Below are positions 1 through 15,000 of a stretch of DNA of 64,000 bases, piece after piece. The first letter of the stretch is position 1, and the number at the start of each line of letters is the position of its first letter. The DNA comes from Cladorhizidae sp. MBARI D1340-BT2 (Eukaryota; Porifera; Demospongiae; Poecilosclerida; Cladorhizidae). A program made the translations under genes and the position numbers. Below the pieces are notes generated by a model. It saw nothing but the letters and a program-made list of their open reading frames with translations. It had not been told where the DNA came from and made no database searches. Where the stretch lies: positions 29,039,825-29,103,824 of the forward strand of contig JAQNBH010000014.1 of assembly GCA_028752905.1 (NCBI GenBank), read 5' to 3'.

Positions 1-3000
1 TGGAGTAGCCATCAACATCACAGCATCTGAGGATTGGTGGGGTAGTCCTCAACATCTCAGCATCTGAGGATTGGTGGGGTATCCCTCAACATCACAGCAT
101 CTGAGGATTGGTGGGGTATCCCTCAACATCACAGTACCTGAGGATTGGTGGAGTAGCCCTCAACATCACAGCATCTGAGGATTGGTGGGTAGTCCTCAAC
201 ACCACAGCACCTGAGGATTGGTGGGGTATCCCTCAACATCACAGCATCTGAGGATTGGTGGAGAAGCCCTCAACATCACAGCATCTGAGGATTGGTGGGG
301 TAGTCCTCAACATCACAGCACCTGAGGATTGGTGGAGTAGTCCTCAACATCACAGCATCTGAGGATTGGTGGAGTAGCCCCCAACATCACAGCATCTGAG
401 GATTGGTGGAGAAGCCCTCAACATCACAGCATTTGGGGATTGGTGGAGTAGCCCTCAACATCACAGCACCTGAGGATTGGTGGGGTATCCCTCAACATCA
501 CAGCATCTGAGGATTGGTGGAGTAGCCCTCAACATCACAGCATCTGAGGATTGGTGGGGTAGTCCTCAACATCACAGCATCTGAGGATTGGTGGGGTAGT
601 CCTCAACATTACAGCACCTGAGGATTGGTGGGGTAGTCCTCAACATCACAGCATCTGAGGATTGGTGGGGTATCCCTCAACATCACAGCATCTGAGGATT
701 GGTGGAGTAGCCCTCAACATCACAGCACCTGAGGATTGGTGGGGTATCCCTCAACATCACAGCATCTGAGGATTGGTGGAGTAGCCCTCAACATCACAGC
801 ATCTGAGGATTGGTGGGGTAGTCCTCAACATCACAGCATCTGAGGATTGGTGGGGTAGTCCTCAACATCACAGCACCTGAGGATTGGTGGGGTAGTCCTC
901 AACATCACAGCATCTGAGGATTGGTGGGGTATCCCTCAACATCACAGCACCTGAGGATTGGTGGGGTAGCCATCGACATCACAGCATCTGAGGATTGGTG
1001 GGGTAGCCCTCAACATCACAGCATCTGAGGATTGGTGGGGGAGCCCTCAACATCACAGCATCTGAGGATTGGTGGGGTAGTCCTCAACATCACAGCATCT
1101 GAGGATTGGTGGAGTATCCCTCAACATCACAGCATCTGAGGATTGGTGGAGTAGCCCTCAACATCACAGCATCTGAGGATTGGTGGAGTAGCCCTCAACA
1201 GCACAGCACCTGAGGATTGGTGGGGTAGCCATCAACATCACAGCATCTGAGGATTGGTGGGGTAGCCCTCAACATCACAGCATCTGAGGATTGGTGGAGA
1301 AGCCCTCAACATCACAGCATCTGAGGATTGGTGGGGTAGTCCTCAACATCACAGCATCTGAGGATTGGTGGGGTAGTCCTCAACATCACAGCATCTGAGG
1401 ATTGGTGGAGTAGTCCTCAACATCACAGCATCTGAGGATTGGTGGGGTAGTCCTCAACATCACAGCATCTGAGGATTGGTGGGGTAGCCATCAACATCAC
1501 AGCATCTGAGGATTGGTGGGGTAGTCCTCAACATCACAGCATCTGAGGATTGGTGGAGTAGGCCTCGACATCACAGCATCTGAGGATTGGTGGGGTAGCC
1601 CTCAACATCACAGCATCTGAGGATTGGTGGAGTAGCCCTCAACATCACAGCATCTGAGGATTGGTGGGGTAGTCCTCAACATCACAGCACCTGAGGATTG
1701 GTGGAGTAGCCCTCAACACCACAGCATCTGAGGATTGGTGGGGTAGTCCTCAACATCACAGCATCTGAGGATTGGTGGGGTAGTCCTCAACATCACAGCA
1801 TCTGAGGATTGGTGGGGTAGTCCTCAACATCACAGCATCTGAGGATTGGTGGGGAGCCCTCAACATCACAGCATCTGAGGATTGGTGGGGTATCCCTCAA
1901 CATCACAGCACCTGAGGATTGGTGGGGTAGTCCTCAACATCACAGCATCTGAGGATTGGTGGAGTAGTCCTCAACATCACAGCATCTGAGGATTGGTGGG
2001 GTAGTCCTCAACATCACAGCATCTGAGGATTGGTGGAGTAGTCCTCAACATCACAGCATCTGAGGATTGGTGGGGTATCCCTCAACACCACAGCACCTGA
2101 GGATTGGTGGGGTAGCCATCAACATCACAGCATCTGAGGATTGGTGGGGTAGTCCTCAACATCTCAGCATCTGAGGATTGGTGGGGTATCCCTCAACATC
2201 ACAGCATCTGAGGATTGGTGGGGTATCCCTCAACATCACAGCACCTGAGGATTGGTGGAGTAGCCCTCAACATCACAGCATCTGAGGATTGGTGGGTAGT
2301 CCTCAACACCACAGCACCTGAGGATTGGTGGGGTATCCCTCAACATCACAGCATCTGAGGATTGGTGGAGAAGCCCTCAACATCACAGCATCTGAGGATT
2401 GGTGGGGTAGTCCTCAACATCACAGCATCTGAGGATTGGTGGAGTAGTCCTCAACATCACAGCATCTGAGGATTGGTGGGGTAGTCCTCAACATCACAGC
2501 ATCTGAGGATTGGTGGAGTAGTCCTCAACATCACAGCATCTGAGGATTGGTGGGGTAGTCCTCAACATCACAGCATCTGAGGATTGGTGGAGTAGTCCTC
2601 AACATCACAGCATCTGAGGATTGGTGGAGTAGGCCTCGACATCACAGCATCTGAGGATTGGTGGGGGTAGTCCTCAACATCACAGCATCTGAGGATTGGT
2701 GGAGAAGCCCTCAACATCACAGCATCTGAGGATTGGTGGAGTAGTCCTCAACATCACAGCATCTGAGGATTGGTGGGGTAGTCCTCAACATCACAGCATC
2801 TGAGGATTGGTGGAGTAGCCCTCAACAGCACAGCATCTGAGGATTGGTGGGGTGGTCCTCAACATCACAGCACCTGAGGATTGGTGGGGTAGTCCTCAAC
2901 ATCACAGCATCTGAGGATTGGTGGAGTAGTCCTCAACATCACAGCATCTGAGGATTGTTGGAGTAGCCATCAACATCACAGCATCTGAGGATTGGTGGGG

Positions 3001-6000
3001 TAGTCCTCAACATCTCAGCATCTGAGGATTGGTGGGGTATCCCTCAACATCACAGCATCTGAGGATTGGTGGGGTATCCCTCAACATCACAGTACCTGAG
3101 GATTGGTGGAGTAGCCCTCAACATCACAGCATCTGAGGATTGGTGGGTAGTCCTCAACACCACAGCACCTGAGGATTGGTGGGGTATCCCTCAACATCAC
3201 AGCATCTGAGGATTGGTGGAGAAGCCCTCAACATCACAGCATCTGAGGATTGGTGGGGTAGTCCTCAACATCACAGCACCTGAGGATTGGTGGAGTAGTC
3301 CTCAACATCACAGCATCTGAGGATTGGTGGAGTAGCCCCCAACATCACAGCATCTGAGGATTGGTGGAGAAGCCCTCAACATCACAGCATTTGGGGATTG
3401 GTGGAGTAGCCCTCAACATCACAGCACCTGAGGATTGGTGGGGTATTCCTCAACATCACAGCATCTGAGGATTGGTGGAGTAGCCCTCAACATCACAGCA
3501 TCTGAGGATTGGTGGGGTAGTCCTCAACATCACAGCATCTGAGGATTGGTGGGGTAGTCCTCAACATTACAGCACCTGAGGATTGGTGGGGTAGTCCTCA
3601 ACATCACAGCATCTGAGGATTGGTGGGGTATCCCTCAACATCACAGCATCTGAGGATTGGTGGAGTAGCCCTCAACATCACAGCACCTGAGGATTGGTGG
3701 GGTATCCCTCAACATCACAGCATCTGAGGATTGGTGGAGTAGCCCTCAACATCACAGCATCTGAGGATTGGTGGGGTAGTCCTCAACATCACAGCATCTG
3801 AGGATTGGTGGGGTAGTCCTCAACATCACAGCACCTGAGGATTGGTGGGGTAGTCCTCAACATCACAGCATCTGAGGATTGGTGGGGTATCCCTCAACAT
3901 CACAGCACCTGAGGATTGGTGGGGTAGCCATCGACATCACAGCATCTGAGGATTGGTGGGGTAGCCCTCAACATCACAGCATCTGAGGATTGGTGGGGGA
4001 GCCCTCAACATCACAGCATCTGAGGATTGGTGGGGTAGTCCTCAACATCACAGCATCTGAGGATTGGTGGAGTATCCCTCAACATCACAGCATCTGAGGA
4101 TTGGTGGAGTAGCCCTCAACATCACAGCATCTGAGGATTGGTGGAGTAGCCCTCAACAGCACAGCACCTGAGGATTGGTGGGGTAGCCATCAACATCACA
4201 GCATCTGAGGATTGGTGGGGTAGCCCTCAACATCACAGCATCTGAGGATTGGTGGAGAAGCCCTCAACATCACAGCATCTGAGGATTGGTGGGGTAGTCC
4301 TCAACATCACAGCATCTGAGGATTGGTGGGGTAGTCCTCAACATCACAGCATCTGAGGATTGGTGGAGTAGTCCTCAACATCACAGCATCTGAGGATTGG
4401 TGGGGTAGTCCTCAACATCACAGCATCTGAGGATTGGTGGGGTAGCCATCAACATCACAGCATCTGAGGATTGGTGGGGTAGTCCTCAACATCACAGCAT
4501 CTGAGGATTGGTGGAGTAGGCCTCGACATCACAGCATCTGAGGATTGGTGGGGTAGCCCTCAACATCACAGCATCTGAGGATTGGTGGAGTAGCCCTCAA
4601 CATCACAGCATCTGAGGATTGGTGGGGTAGTCCTCAACATCACAGCACCTGAGGATTGGTGGAGTAGCCCTCAACACCACAGCATCTGAGGATTGGTGGG
4701 GTAGTCCTCAACATCACAGCATCTGAGGATTGGTGGGGTAGTCCTCAACATCACAGCATCTGAGGATTGGTGGGGTAGTCCTCAACATCACAGCATCTGA
4801 GGATTGGTGGGGAGCCCTCAACATCACAGCATCTGAGGATTGGTGGGGTAGTCCTCAACATCACAGCATCTGAGGATTGGTGGAGTAGTCCTCAACATCA
4901 CAGCATCTGAGGATTGGTGTGGTAGTCCTCAACACCACAGCATCTGAGGATTGGTGGGGTAGTCCTCAACATCACAGCATCTGAGGATTGGTGGAGTAGT
5001 CCTCAACATCACAGCATCTGAGGATTGGTGGGGTATCCCTCAACACCACAGCACCTGAGGATTGGTGGGGTAGCCATCAACATCACAGCATCTGAGGATT
5101 GGTGGGGTAGTCCTCAACATCTCAGCATCTGAGGATTGGTGGGGTATCCCTCAACATCACAGCATCTGAGGATTGGTGGGGTATCCCTCAACATCACAGC
5201 ACCTGAGGATTGGTGGAGTAGCCCTCAACATCACAGCATCTGAGGATTGGTGGGTAGTCCTCAACACCACAGCACCTGAGGATTGGTGGGGTATCCCTCA
5301 ACATCACAGCATCTGAGGATTGGTGGAGAAGCCCTCAACATCACAGCATCTGAGGATTGGTGGGGTAGTCCTCAACATCACAGCACCTGAGGATTGGTGG
5401 AGTAGTCCTCAACATCACAGCATCTGAGGATTGGTGGAGTAGCCCCCAACATCACAGCATCTGAGGATTGGTGGAGAAGCCCTCAACATCACAGCATTTG
5501 GGGATTGGTGGAGTAGCCCTCAACATCACAGCACCTGAGGATTGGTGGGGTATCCCTCAACATCACAGCATCTGAGGATTGGTGGAGTAGCCCTCAACAT
5601 CACAGCATCTGAGGATTGGTGGGGTAGTCCTCAACATCACAGCATCTGAGGATTGGTGGGGTAGTCCTCAACATTACAGCACCTGAGGATTGGTGGGGTA
5701 GTCCTCAACATCACAGCATCTGAGGATTGGTGGGGTATCCCTCAACATCACAGCATCTGAGGATTGGTGGAGTAGCCCTCAACATCACAGCACCTGAGGA
5801 TTGGTGGGGTATCCCTCAACATCACAGCATCTGAGGATTGGTGGAGTAGCCCTCAACATCACAGCATCTGAGGATTGGTGGGGTAGTCCTCAACATCACA
5901 GCATCTGAGGATTGGTGGGGTAGTCCTCAACATCACAGCACCTGAGGATTGGTGGGGTAGTCCTCAACATCACAGCATCTGAGGATTGGTGGGGTAGCCA

Positions 6001-9000
6001 TCGACATCACAGCATCTGAGGATTGGTGGGGTAGCCCTCAACATCACAGCATCTGAGGATTGGTGGGGGAGCCCTCAACATCACAGCATCTGAGGATTGG
6101 TGGGGTAGTCCTCAACATCACAGCATCTGAGGATTGGTGGAGTATCCCTCAACATCACAGCATCTGAGGATTGGTGGAGTAGCCCTCAACATCACAGCAT
6201 CTGAGGATTGGTGGAGTAGCCCTCAACAGCACAGCACCTGAGGATTGGTGGGGTAGCCATCAACATCACAGCATCTGAGGATTGGTGGGGTAGCCCTCAA
6301 CATCACAGCATCTGAGGATTGGTGGAGAAGCCCTCAACATCACAGCATCTGAGGATTGGTGGGGTAGTCCTCAACATCACAGCATCTGAGGATTGGTGGA
6401 GTAGTCCTCAACATCACAGCATCTGAGGATTGGTGGGGTAGTCCTCAACATCACAGCATCTGAGGATTGGTGGGGTAGCCATCAACATCACAGCATCTGA
6501 GGATTGGTGGGGTAGTCCTCAACATCACAGCATCTGAGGATTGGTGGAGTAGGCCTCGACATCACAGCATCTGAGGATTGGTGGGGTAGCCCTCAACATC
6601 ACAGCATCTGAGGATTGGTGGAGTAGCCCTCAACATCACAGCATCTGAGGATTGGTGGGGTAGTCCTCAACATCACAGCACCTGAGGATTGGTGGAGTAG
6701 CCCTCAACACCACAGCATCTGAGGATTGGTGGAGTAGCCCTCAACATCACAGCATCTGAGGATTGGTGGGGTAGTACTCAACATCACAGCATCTGAGGAT
6801 TGGTGGGGTAGCCATCAACATCACAGCATCTGAGGATTGGTGGGGTAGCCCTCAACATCACAGCATCTGAGGATTGGTGGAGAAGCCCTCAACATCACAG
6901 CATCTGAGGATTGGTGGGGTAGTCCTCAACATCACAGCATCTGAGGATTGGTGGAGTAGTCCTCAACATCACAGCATCTGAGGATTGGTGGGGTAGTCCT
7001 CAACATCACAGCATCTGAGGATTGGTGGGGTAGCCATCAACATCACAGCATCTGAGGATTGGTGGGGTAGTCCTCAACATCACAGCATCTGAGGATTGGT
7101 GGAGTAGGCCTCGACATCACAGCATCTGAGGATTGGTGGGGTAGCCCTCAACATCACAGCATCTGAGGATTGGTGGAGTAGCCCTCAACATCACAGCATC
7201 TGAGGATTGGTGGGGTAGTCCTCAACATCACAGCACCTGAGGATTGGTGGAGTAGCCCTCAACACCACAGCATCTGAGGATTGGTGGGGTATCCCTCAAC
7301 ATCACAGCATCTGAGGATTGGTGGAGTAGCCCTCAACATCACAGCATCTGAGGATTGGTGGGGTAGTCCTCAACATCACAGCATCTGAGGATTGGTGGGG
7401 TAGTCCTCAACATCACAGCACCTGAGGATTGGTGGAGTAGTCCTCAACATCACAGCATCTGAGGATTGGTGGGGTAGTCCTCAACATCACAGCATCTGAG
7501 GATTGGTGGGGTAGTCCTCAACATCACAGCACCTGAGGATTGGTGGGGTAGTCCTCAACATCACAGCATCTGAGGATTGGTGGAGTAGCCCTCAACATCA
7601 CAGATCTGAGGATTGGTGGAGTAGCCCTCAACACAACAGCATCTGAGGATTGGTGGGGTAGTCCTCAACATCACAGCATCTGAGGATTGGTGGGGTAGTC
7701 CTCAACATCACAGCATCTGAGGATTGGTGGGGTATCCCTCAACATCACAGCACCTGAGGATTGGTGGGGTAGTCCTCAACATCACAGCATCTGAGGATTG
7801 GTGGAGTAGCCCTCAACATCACAGCATCTGAGGATTGGTGGGGTAGTCCTCAACATCACAGCATCTGAGGATTGGTGGAGTAGCCCTCAACATCACAGCA
7901 TCTGAGGATTGGTGGGGTATCCCTCAACATCACAGCATCTGAGGATTGGTGGAGTAGCCCTCAACATCACAGCATCTGAGGATTGGTGGGATAGGCCTCA
8001 ACATCACAGCACCTGAGGATTGGTGGGGTAGTCCTCAACATCACAGCATCTGAGGATTGGTGGAGTAGCCCTCAACATCACAGCATCTGAGGATTGGTGG
8101 GATAGGCCTCAACATCACAGCACCTGAGGATTGGTGGGGTAGTCCTCAACATCACAGCATCTGAGGATTGGTGGGGTAGTCCTCAACATCACAGCATCTG
8201 AAGATTGGTGGAGTAGCCTCAACATCACAGCATCTGAGGATTGGTGGGGTAGTCCTCAACATCACAGCATCTGAGGATTGGTGGAGTAGCCCTCAACATC
8301 ACAGCATCTGAGGATTGGTGGGGTATCCCTCAACATCACAGCACCTGAGGATTGGTGGGGTAGTCCTCAACATCACAGCATCTGAGGATTGGTGGGGTAG
8401 TCCTCAACATCACAGCATCTGAGGATTGGTGGGGTAGTCCTCAACATCACAGCATCTGAGGATTGGTGGAGTAGTCCTCAACATCACAGCATCTGAGGAT
8501 TGGTGGAGTAGCCCTCAACATCACAGCATCTGAGGATTGGTGGAGTAGCCCTCAACATCACAGCATCTGAGGATTGGTGGAGTATCCCTCAACATCACAG
8601 CATCTGAGGATTGGTGGAGTAGTCCTCAACATCACAGCACCTGAGGATTGGTGGAGTAGTCCTCAACAGCACAGCATCTGAGGATTGGTGGGGTATCCCT
8701 CAACATCACAGCATCTGAGGATTGGTGGGGTAGTCCTCAACATCACAGCACCTGAGGATTGGTGGGGTAGTCCTCAACATCACAGCATCTGAGGATTGGT
8801 GGAGTAGCCCTCAACATCACAGCATCTGAGGATTGGTGGAGTAGCCCTCAACATCACAGCATCTGAGGATTGGTGGGGTATCCCTCAACATCACAGCATC
8901 TGAGGATTGGTGAAGTAGCCCTCAGCATCACAGCATCTGAGGATTGGTGGAGTAGTCCTCAACATCACAGCACCTGAGGAGATTGGTGGGGTAGTCCTCA

Positions 9001-12000
9001 ACATCACAGCATCTGAGGATTGGTGGAGTAGTCCTCAACATCACAGCATCTGAGGATTGGTGGGGGTAGTCCTCAACATCACAGCATCTGAGGATTGGTG
9101 GGGTATCCCTCAACATCACAGCATCTGAGGATTGGTGGGGTAGTCCTAAACATCACAGCATCTGAGGATTGGTGGGGTATCCCTCAACACCACAGCATCT
9201 GAGGATTGGTGGAGTAGTCCTCAACATCACAGCATCTGAGGATTGGTGGGGTAGTCCTCAACATCACAGCACCTGAGGATTGGTGGGGTAGTCCTCAACA
9301 TCACAGCATCTGAGGATTGGTGAAGTAGTCCTCAACATCACAGCATCTGAGGATTGGTGGAGTAGCCTCAACATCACAGCATCTGAGGATTGGTGGGGTA
9401 GTCCTCAACATCACAGCACCTGAGGATTGGTGGAGTAGTCCTCAACATCACAGCATCTGAGGATTGGTGGAGTAGCCCTCAACATCACAGCATCTGAGGA
9501 TTGGTGGGGGTAGTCCTCAACATCACAGCATCTGAGGATTGGTGGAGAAGCCCTCAACATCACAGCATCTGAGGATTGGTGGAGTAGTCCTCAACATCAC
9601 AGCATCTGAGGATTGGTGGGGTTGGCCTCAACATCACAGCACCTGAGGATTGGTGGAGTAGCCTCAACATCACAGCATCTGAGGATTGGTGGGGTAGTCC
9701 TCAACATCACAGCATCTGAGGATTGGTGGAGTAGTCCTCAACATCACAGCATCTGAGGATTGGTGGGGTATCCCTCAACATCACAGCATCTGAGGATTGG
9801 TGGGGTAGTCCTCAACATCACAGCATCTGAGGATTGGTGGGGTAGTCCTCAACATCACAGCATCTGAGGATTGGTGGAGTAGCCCTCAACATCACAGCAT
9901 CTGAGGATTGGTGGGGTAGTCCTCAACATCACAGCATCTGAGGATTGGTGGGGTATCCCTTAACATCACAGCATCTGAGGATTGGTGGAGTAGGCCTCGA
10001 CATCACAGCATCTGAGGATTGGTGGAGTAGGCCTCGACATCACAGCATCTGAGGATTGGTGGGGTAGTCCTCAACATCACAGCATCTGAGGATTGGTGGA
10101 GTAGCCCTCAACATCACAGCATCTGAGGATTGGTGGGGTAGTCCTCAACATCACAGCATCTGAGGATTGGTGGAGTAGTCCTCAACATAACAGCATCTGA
10201 GGATTGGTGGGGAGCCCTCAACATCACAGCATCTGAGGATTGGTGTGGTAGTCCTCAACATCACAGCATCTGAGGATTGGTGGAGTAGTCCTCAACATCA
10301 CAGCATCTGAGGATTGGTGGGGTATCCCTCAACATCACAGCATCTGAGGATTGGTGGAATAGCCCTCAACATCACAGCATCTGAGGATTGGTGGGGGTAG
10401 TCCTCAACATCACAGCATCTGAGGATTGGTGGAGTATCCCTTAACATCACAGCATCTGAGGATTGGTGGGGTATCCCTCAACATCACAGCATCTGAGGAT
10501 TGGTGGAGTAGTCCTCAACATCACAGCATCTGAGGATTGGTGGGGTATCCCTCAACATCACAGCATCTGAGGATTGGTGGGGTAGTCCTCAACATCACAG
10601 CATCTGAGGATTGGTGGGGTAGTCCTCAACATCACAGCATCTGAGGATTGGTGGGGTATCCCTTAACATCACAGCATCTGAGGATTGGTGCAGTAGGCCT
10701 CGACATCACAGCATCTGAGGATTGGTGGAGTAGGCCTCGACATCACAGCATCTGAGGATTGGTGGGGTAGTCCTCAACATCACAGCATCTGAGGATTGGT
10801 GGAGTATCCCTCAACATCACAGCATCTGAGGATTGGTGGGGTAGTCCTCAACATCACAGCATCTGAGGATTGGTGGAGTAGTCCTCAACATCACAGCATC
10901 TGAGGATTGGTGGGGAGCCCTCAACATCACAGCATCTGAGGATTGGTGGGGTAGGCCTCAACATCACAGCATCTGAGGATTGGTGGGGTAGTCCTCAACA
11001 TCACAGCATCTGAGGATTGGTGTGGGTAGGCCTCAACATCACAGCATCTGAGGATTGGTGGAGTAGTCCTCAACATCACAGCATCTGAGGATTGGTGGGG
11101 TATCCCTCAACATCACAGCATCTGAGGATTGGTGGAGTAGCCCTCAACATCACAGCACCTGAGGATTGGTGGGGTAGTCCTCAACAGCACAGCATCTGAG
11201 GATTGGTGGGGTATCCCTCAACATCACAGCATCTGAGGATTGGTTGAGTAGCCCTCAACATCACAGCATCTGAGGATTGGTGGGGTAGCCCTCAACATCA
11301 CAGCACCTGAGGATTGGTGGGGTAGTCCTCAACACCACAGCATCTGAGGATTGGTGGAGTAGCCCTCAACATCACAGCATCTGAGGATTGGTGGAGTAGC
11401 CCTCAACATCACAGCATCTGAGGATTGGTGGGGTAGTCCTCAACATCACAGCATCTGAGGATTGGTGGGGTAGTCCTCAACATCACAGCACCTGAGGATT
11501 GGTGGGGTAGTCCTCAACATCACAGCATCTGAGGATTGATGGAGTAGCCTCAACATCACAGCATCTGAGGATTGGTGGGGTAGTCCTCAACATCACAGCA
11601 TCTGAGGATTGGTGGGGTATCCCTCAACATCACAGCATCTGAGGATTGGTGGAGTAGCCTCAACATCACAGCATCTGAGGATTGGTGGGGTAGTCCTCAA
11701 CATCACAGCATCTGAGGATTGGTGAAGTAGCCCTCAACATCACAGCATCTGAGGATTGGTGGGGTATCCCCTCAGCATCATAGCATCTGAGGATTGGTGG
11801 AGTAGTCCTCAACATCACAGCACCTGAGGAGATTGGTGGGGTAGTCCTCAACATCACAGCATCTGAGGATTGGTGGAGTAGTCCTCAACATCACAGCATC
11901 TGAGGATTGGTGGGGTATCCCTCAACATCACAGCATCTGAGGATTGGTGGGGTAGTCCTAAACATCACAGCATCTGAGGATTGGTGGGGTATCCCTCAAC

Positions 12001-15000
12001 ACCACAGCATCTGAGGATTGGTGGGGTAGTCCTCAACATCACAGCATCTGAGGATTGGTGGGGTAGTCCTCAACATCACAGCATCTGAGGATTGGTGGGG
12101 TATCCCTCAACATCACAGCATCTGAGGATTGGTGAAGTAGTCCTCAACATCACAGCACCTGAGGATTGGTGGAGTAGTCCTCAACATCACAGCATCTGAG
12201 GATTGGTGGAGTAGTCCTCAACATCACAGCACCTGAGGATTGGTGGAGTAGCCTCAACATCACAGCATCTGAGGATTGGTGGGGTAGTCCTCAACATCAC
12301 AGCACCTGAGGATTGGTGGAGTAGTCCTCAACATCACAGCATCTGAGGATTGGTGGAGTAGCCCTCAACATCACAGCATCTGAGGATTGGTGGGGGTAGT
12401 CCTCAACATCACAGCATCTGAGGATTGGTGGAGAAGCCCTCAACATCACAGCATCTGAGGATTGGTGGAGTAGTCCTCAACATCACAGCATCTGAGGATT
12501 GGTGGGGTAGTCCTCAACATCACAGCATCTGAGGATTGGTGGAGTAGCCCTCAACATCACAGCATCTGAGGATTGGTGGGGTAGTCCTCAACATCACAGC
12601 ATCTGAGGATTGGTGGGGTAGTCCTCAACACCACAGCATCTGAGGATTGGTGGAGTAGTCCTCAACAGCACAGCATCTGAGGATTGGTGGGGTAGTCCTC
12701 AACATCACAGCACCTGAGGATTGGTGGAGTATCCCTCAACATCACAGCATCTGAGGATTGGTGGGGTAGCCTTCAACATCACAGCACCTGAGGATTGGTG
12801 GGGTAGGCCTCAACATCACAGCATCTGAGGATTGGTGGAGTAGTCCTCAACATCACAGCATCTGAGGATTGGTGGAGTAGTCCTTAACATCACAGCATCT
12901 GAGGATTGGTGGGGTATCCCTCAACATCACAGCATCTGAGGATTGGTGGGGTATCCCTCAACATCACAGCATCTGAGGATTGGTGGGGTAGTCCTCAACA
13001 TCACAGCACCTGAGGATTGGTGGGGTAGTCCTCAACATCACAGCATCTGAGGATTGGTGGGGTAGTCCTCAACATCACAGCATCTGAGGATTGGTGGGGT
13101 AGTCCTCAACATCACAGCATCTGAGGATTGGTGGGGTATCCCTTAACATCACAGCATCTGAGGATTGGTGGAGTAGGCCTCGACATCACAGCATCTGAGG
13201 ATTGGTGGAGTAGGCCTCGACATCACAGCATCTGAGGATTGGTGGGGTAGTCCTCAACATCACAGCATCTGAGGATTGGTGGGGTAGTCCTCAACATCAC
13301 AGCATCTGAGGATTGGTGGAGTAGTCCTCAACATCACAGCATCTGAGGATTGGTGGGGAGCCCTCAACATCACAGCATCTGAGGATTGGTGGGGTAGGCC
13401 TCAACATCACAGCACCTGAGGATTGGTGGGGTATCCCTTAACATCACAGCATCTGAGGATTGGTGGGGTAGTCCTCAACATCACAGCACCTGAGGATTGG
13501 TGGGGTAGTCCTCAACATCACAGCATCTGAGGATTGGTGGGGTAGCCCTCAACATCACAGCATCTGAGGATTGGTGGAGTATCCCTTAACATCACAGCAT
13601 CTGAGGATTGGTGGGGTATCCCTCAACATCACAGCATCTGAGGATTGGTGGAGTAGTCCTCAACATCACAGCATCTGAGGATTGGTGGGGTATCCCTCAA
13701 CATCACAGCATCTGAGGATTGGTGGGGTAGTCCTCAACATCACAGCATCTGAGGATTGGTGGGGTAGTCCTCAACATCACAGCATCTGAGGATTGGTGGA
13801 GTAGCCCTCAACATCACAGCATCTGAGGATTGGTGGGGTAGTCCTCAACATCACAGCATCTGAGGATTGGTGGGGTATCCCTTAACATCACAGCATCTGA
13901 GGATTGGTGGAGTAGGCCTCGACATCACAGCATCTGAGGATTGGTGGAGTAGGCCTCGACATCACAGCATCTGAGGATTGGTGGGGTAGTCCTCAACATC
14001 ACAGCATCTGAGGATTGGTGGAGTATCCCTCAACATCACAGCATCTGAGGATTGGTGGGGTAGTCCTCAACATCACAGCATCTGAGGATTGGTGGAGTAG
14101 TCCTCAACATAACAGCATCTGAGGATTGGTGGGGAGCCCTCAACATCACAGCATCTGAGGATTGGTGTGGTAGTCCTCAACATCACAGCATCTGAGGATT
14201 GGTGGAGTAGTCCTCAACATCACAGCATCTGAGGATTGGTGGGGTATCCCTCAACATCACAGCATCTGAGGATTGGTGGAATAGCCCTCAACATCACAGC
14301 ATCTGAGGATTGGTGGGGGTAGTCCTCAACATCACAGCATCTGAGGATTGGTGGAGTATCCCTTAACATCACAGCATCTGAGGATTGGTGGGGTATCCCT
14401 CAACATCACAGCATCTGAGGATTGGTGGAGTAGTCCTCAACATCACAGCATCTGAGGATTGGTGGGGTATCCCTCAACATCACAGCATCTGAGGATTGGT
14501 GGGGTAGTCCTCAACATCACAGCATCTGAGGATTGGTGGGGTAGTCCTCAACATCACAGCATCTGAGGATTGGTGGGGTATCCCTTAACATCACAGCATC
14601 TGAGGATTGGTGCAGTAGGCCTCGACATCACAGCATCTGAGGATTGGTGGAGTAGGCCTCGACATCACAGCATCTGAGGATTGGTGGGGTAGTCCTCAAC
14701 ATCACAGCATCTGAGGATTGGTGGAGTATCCCTCAACATCACAGCATCTGAGGATTGGTGGGGTAGTCCTCAACATCACAGCATCTGAGGATTGGTGGAG
14801 TAGTCCTCAACATCACAGCATCTGAGGATTGGTGGGGAGCCCTCAACATCACAGCATCTGAGGATTGGTGGGGTAGGCCTCAACATCACAGCATCTGAGG
14901 ATTGGTGGAGTAGTCCTCAACATCACAGCATCTGAGGATTGGTGGGGTATCCCTCAACATCACAGCATCTGAGGATTGGTGGAATAGCCCTCAACATCAC

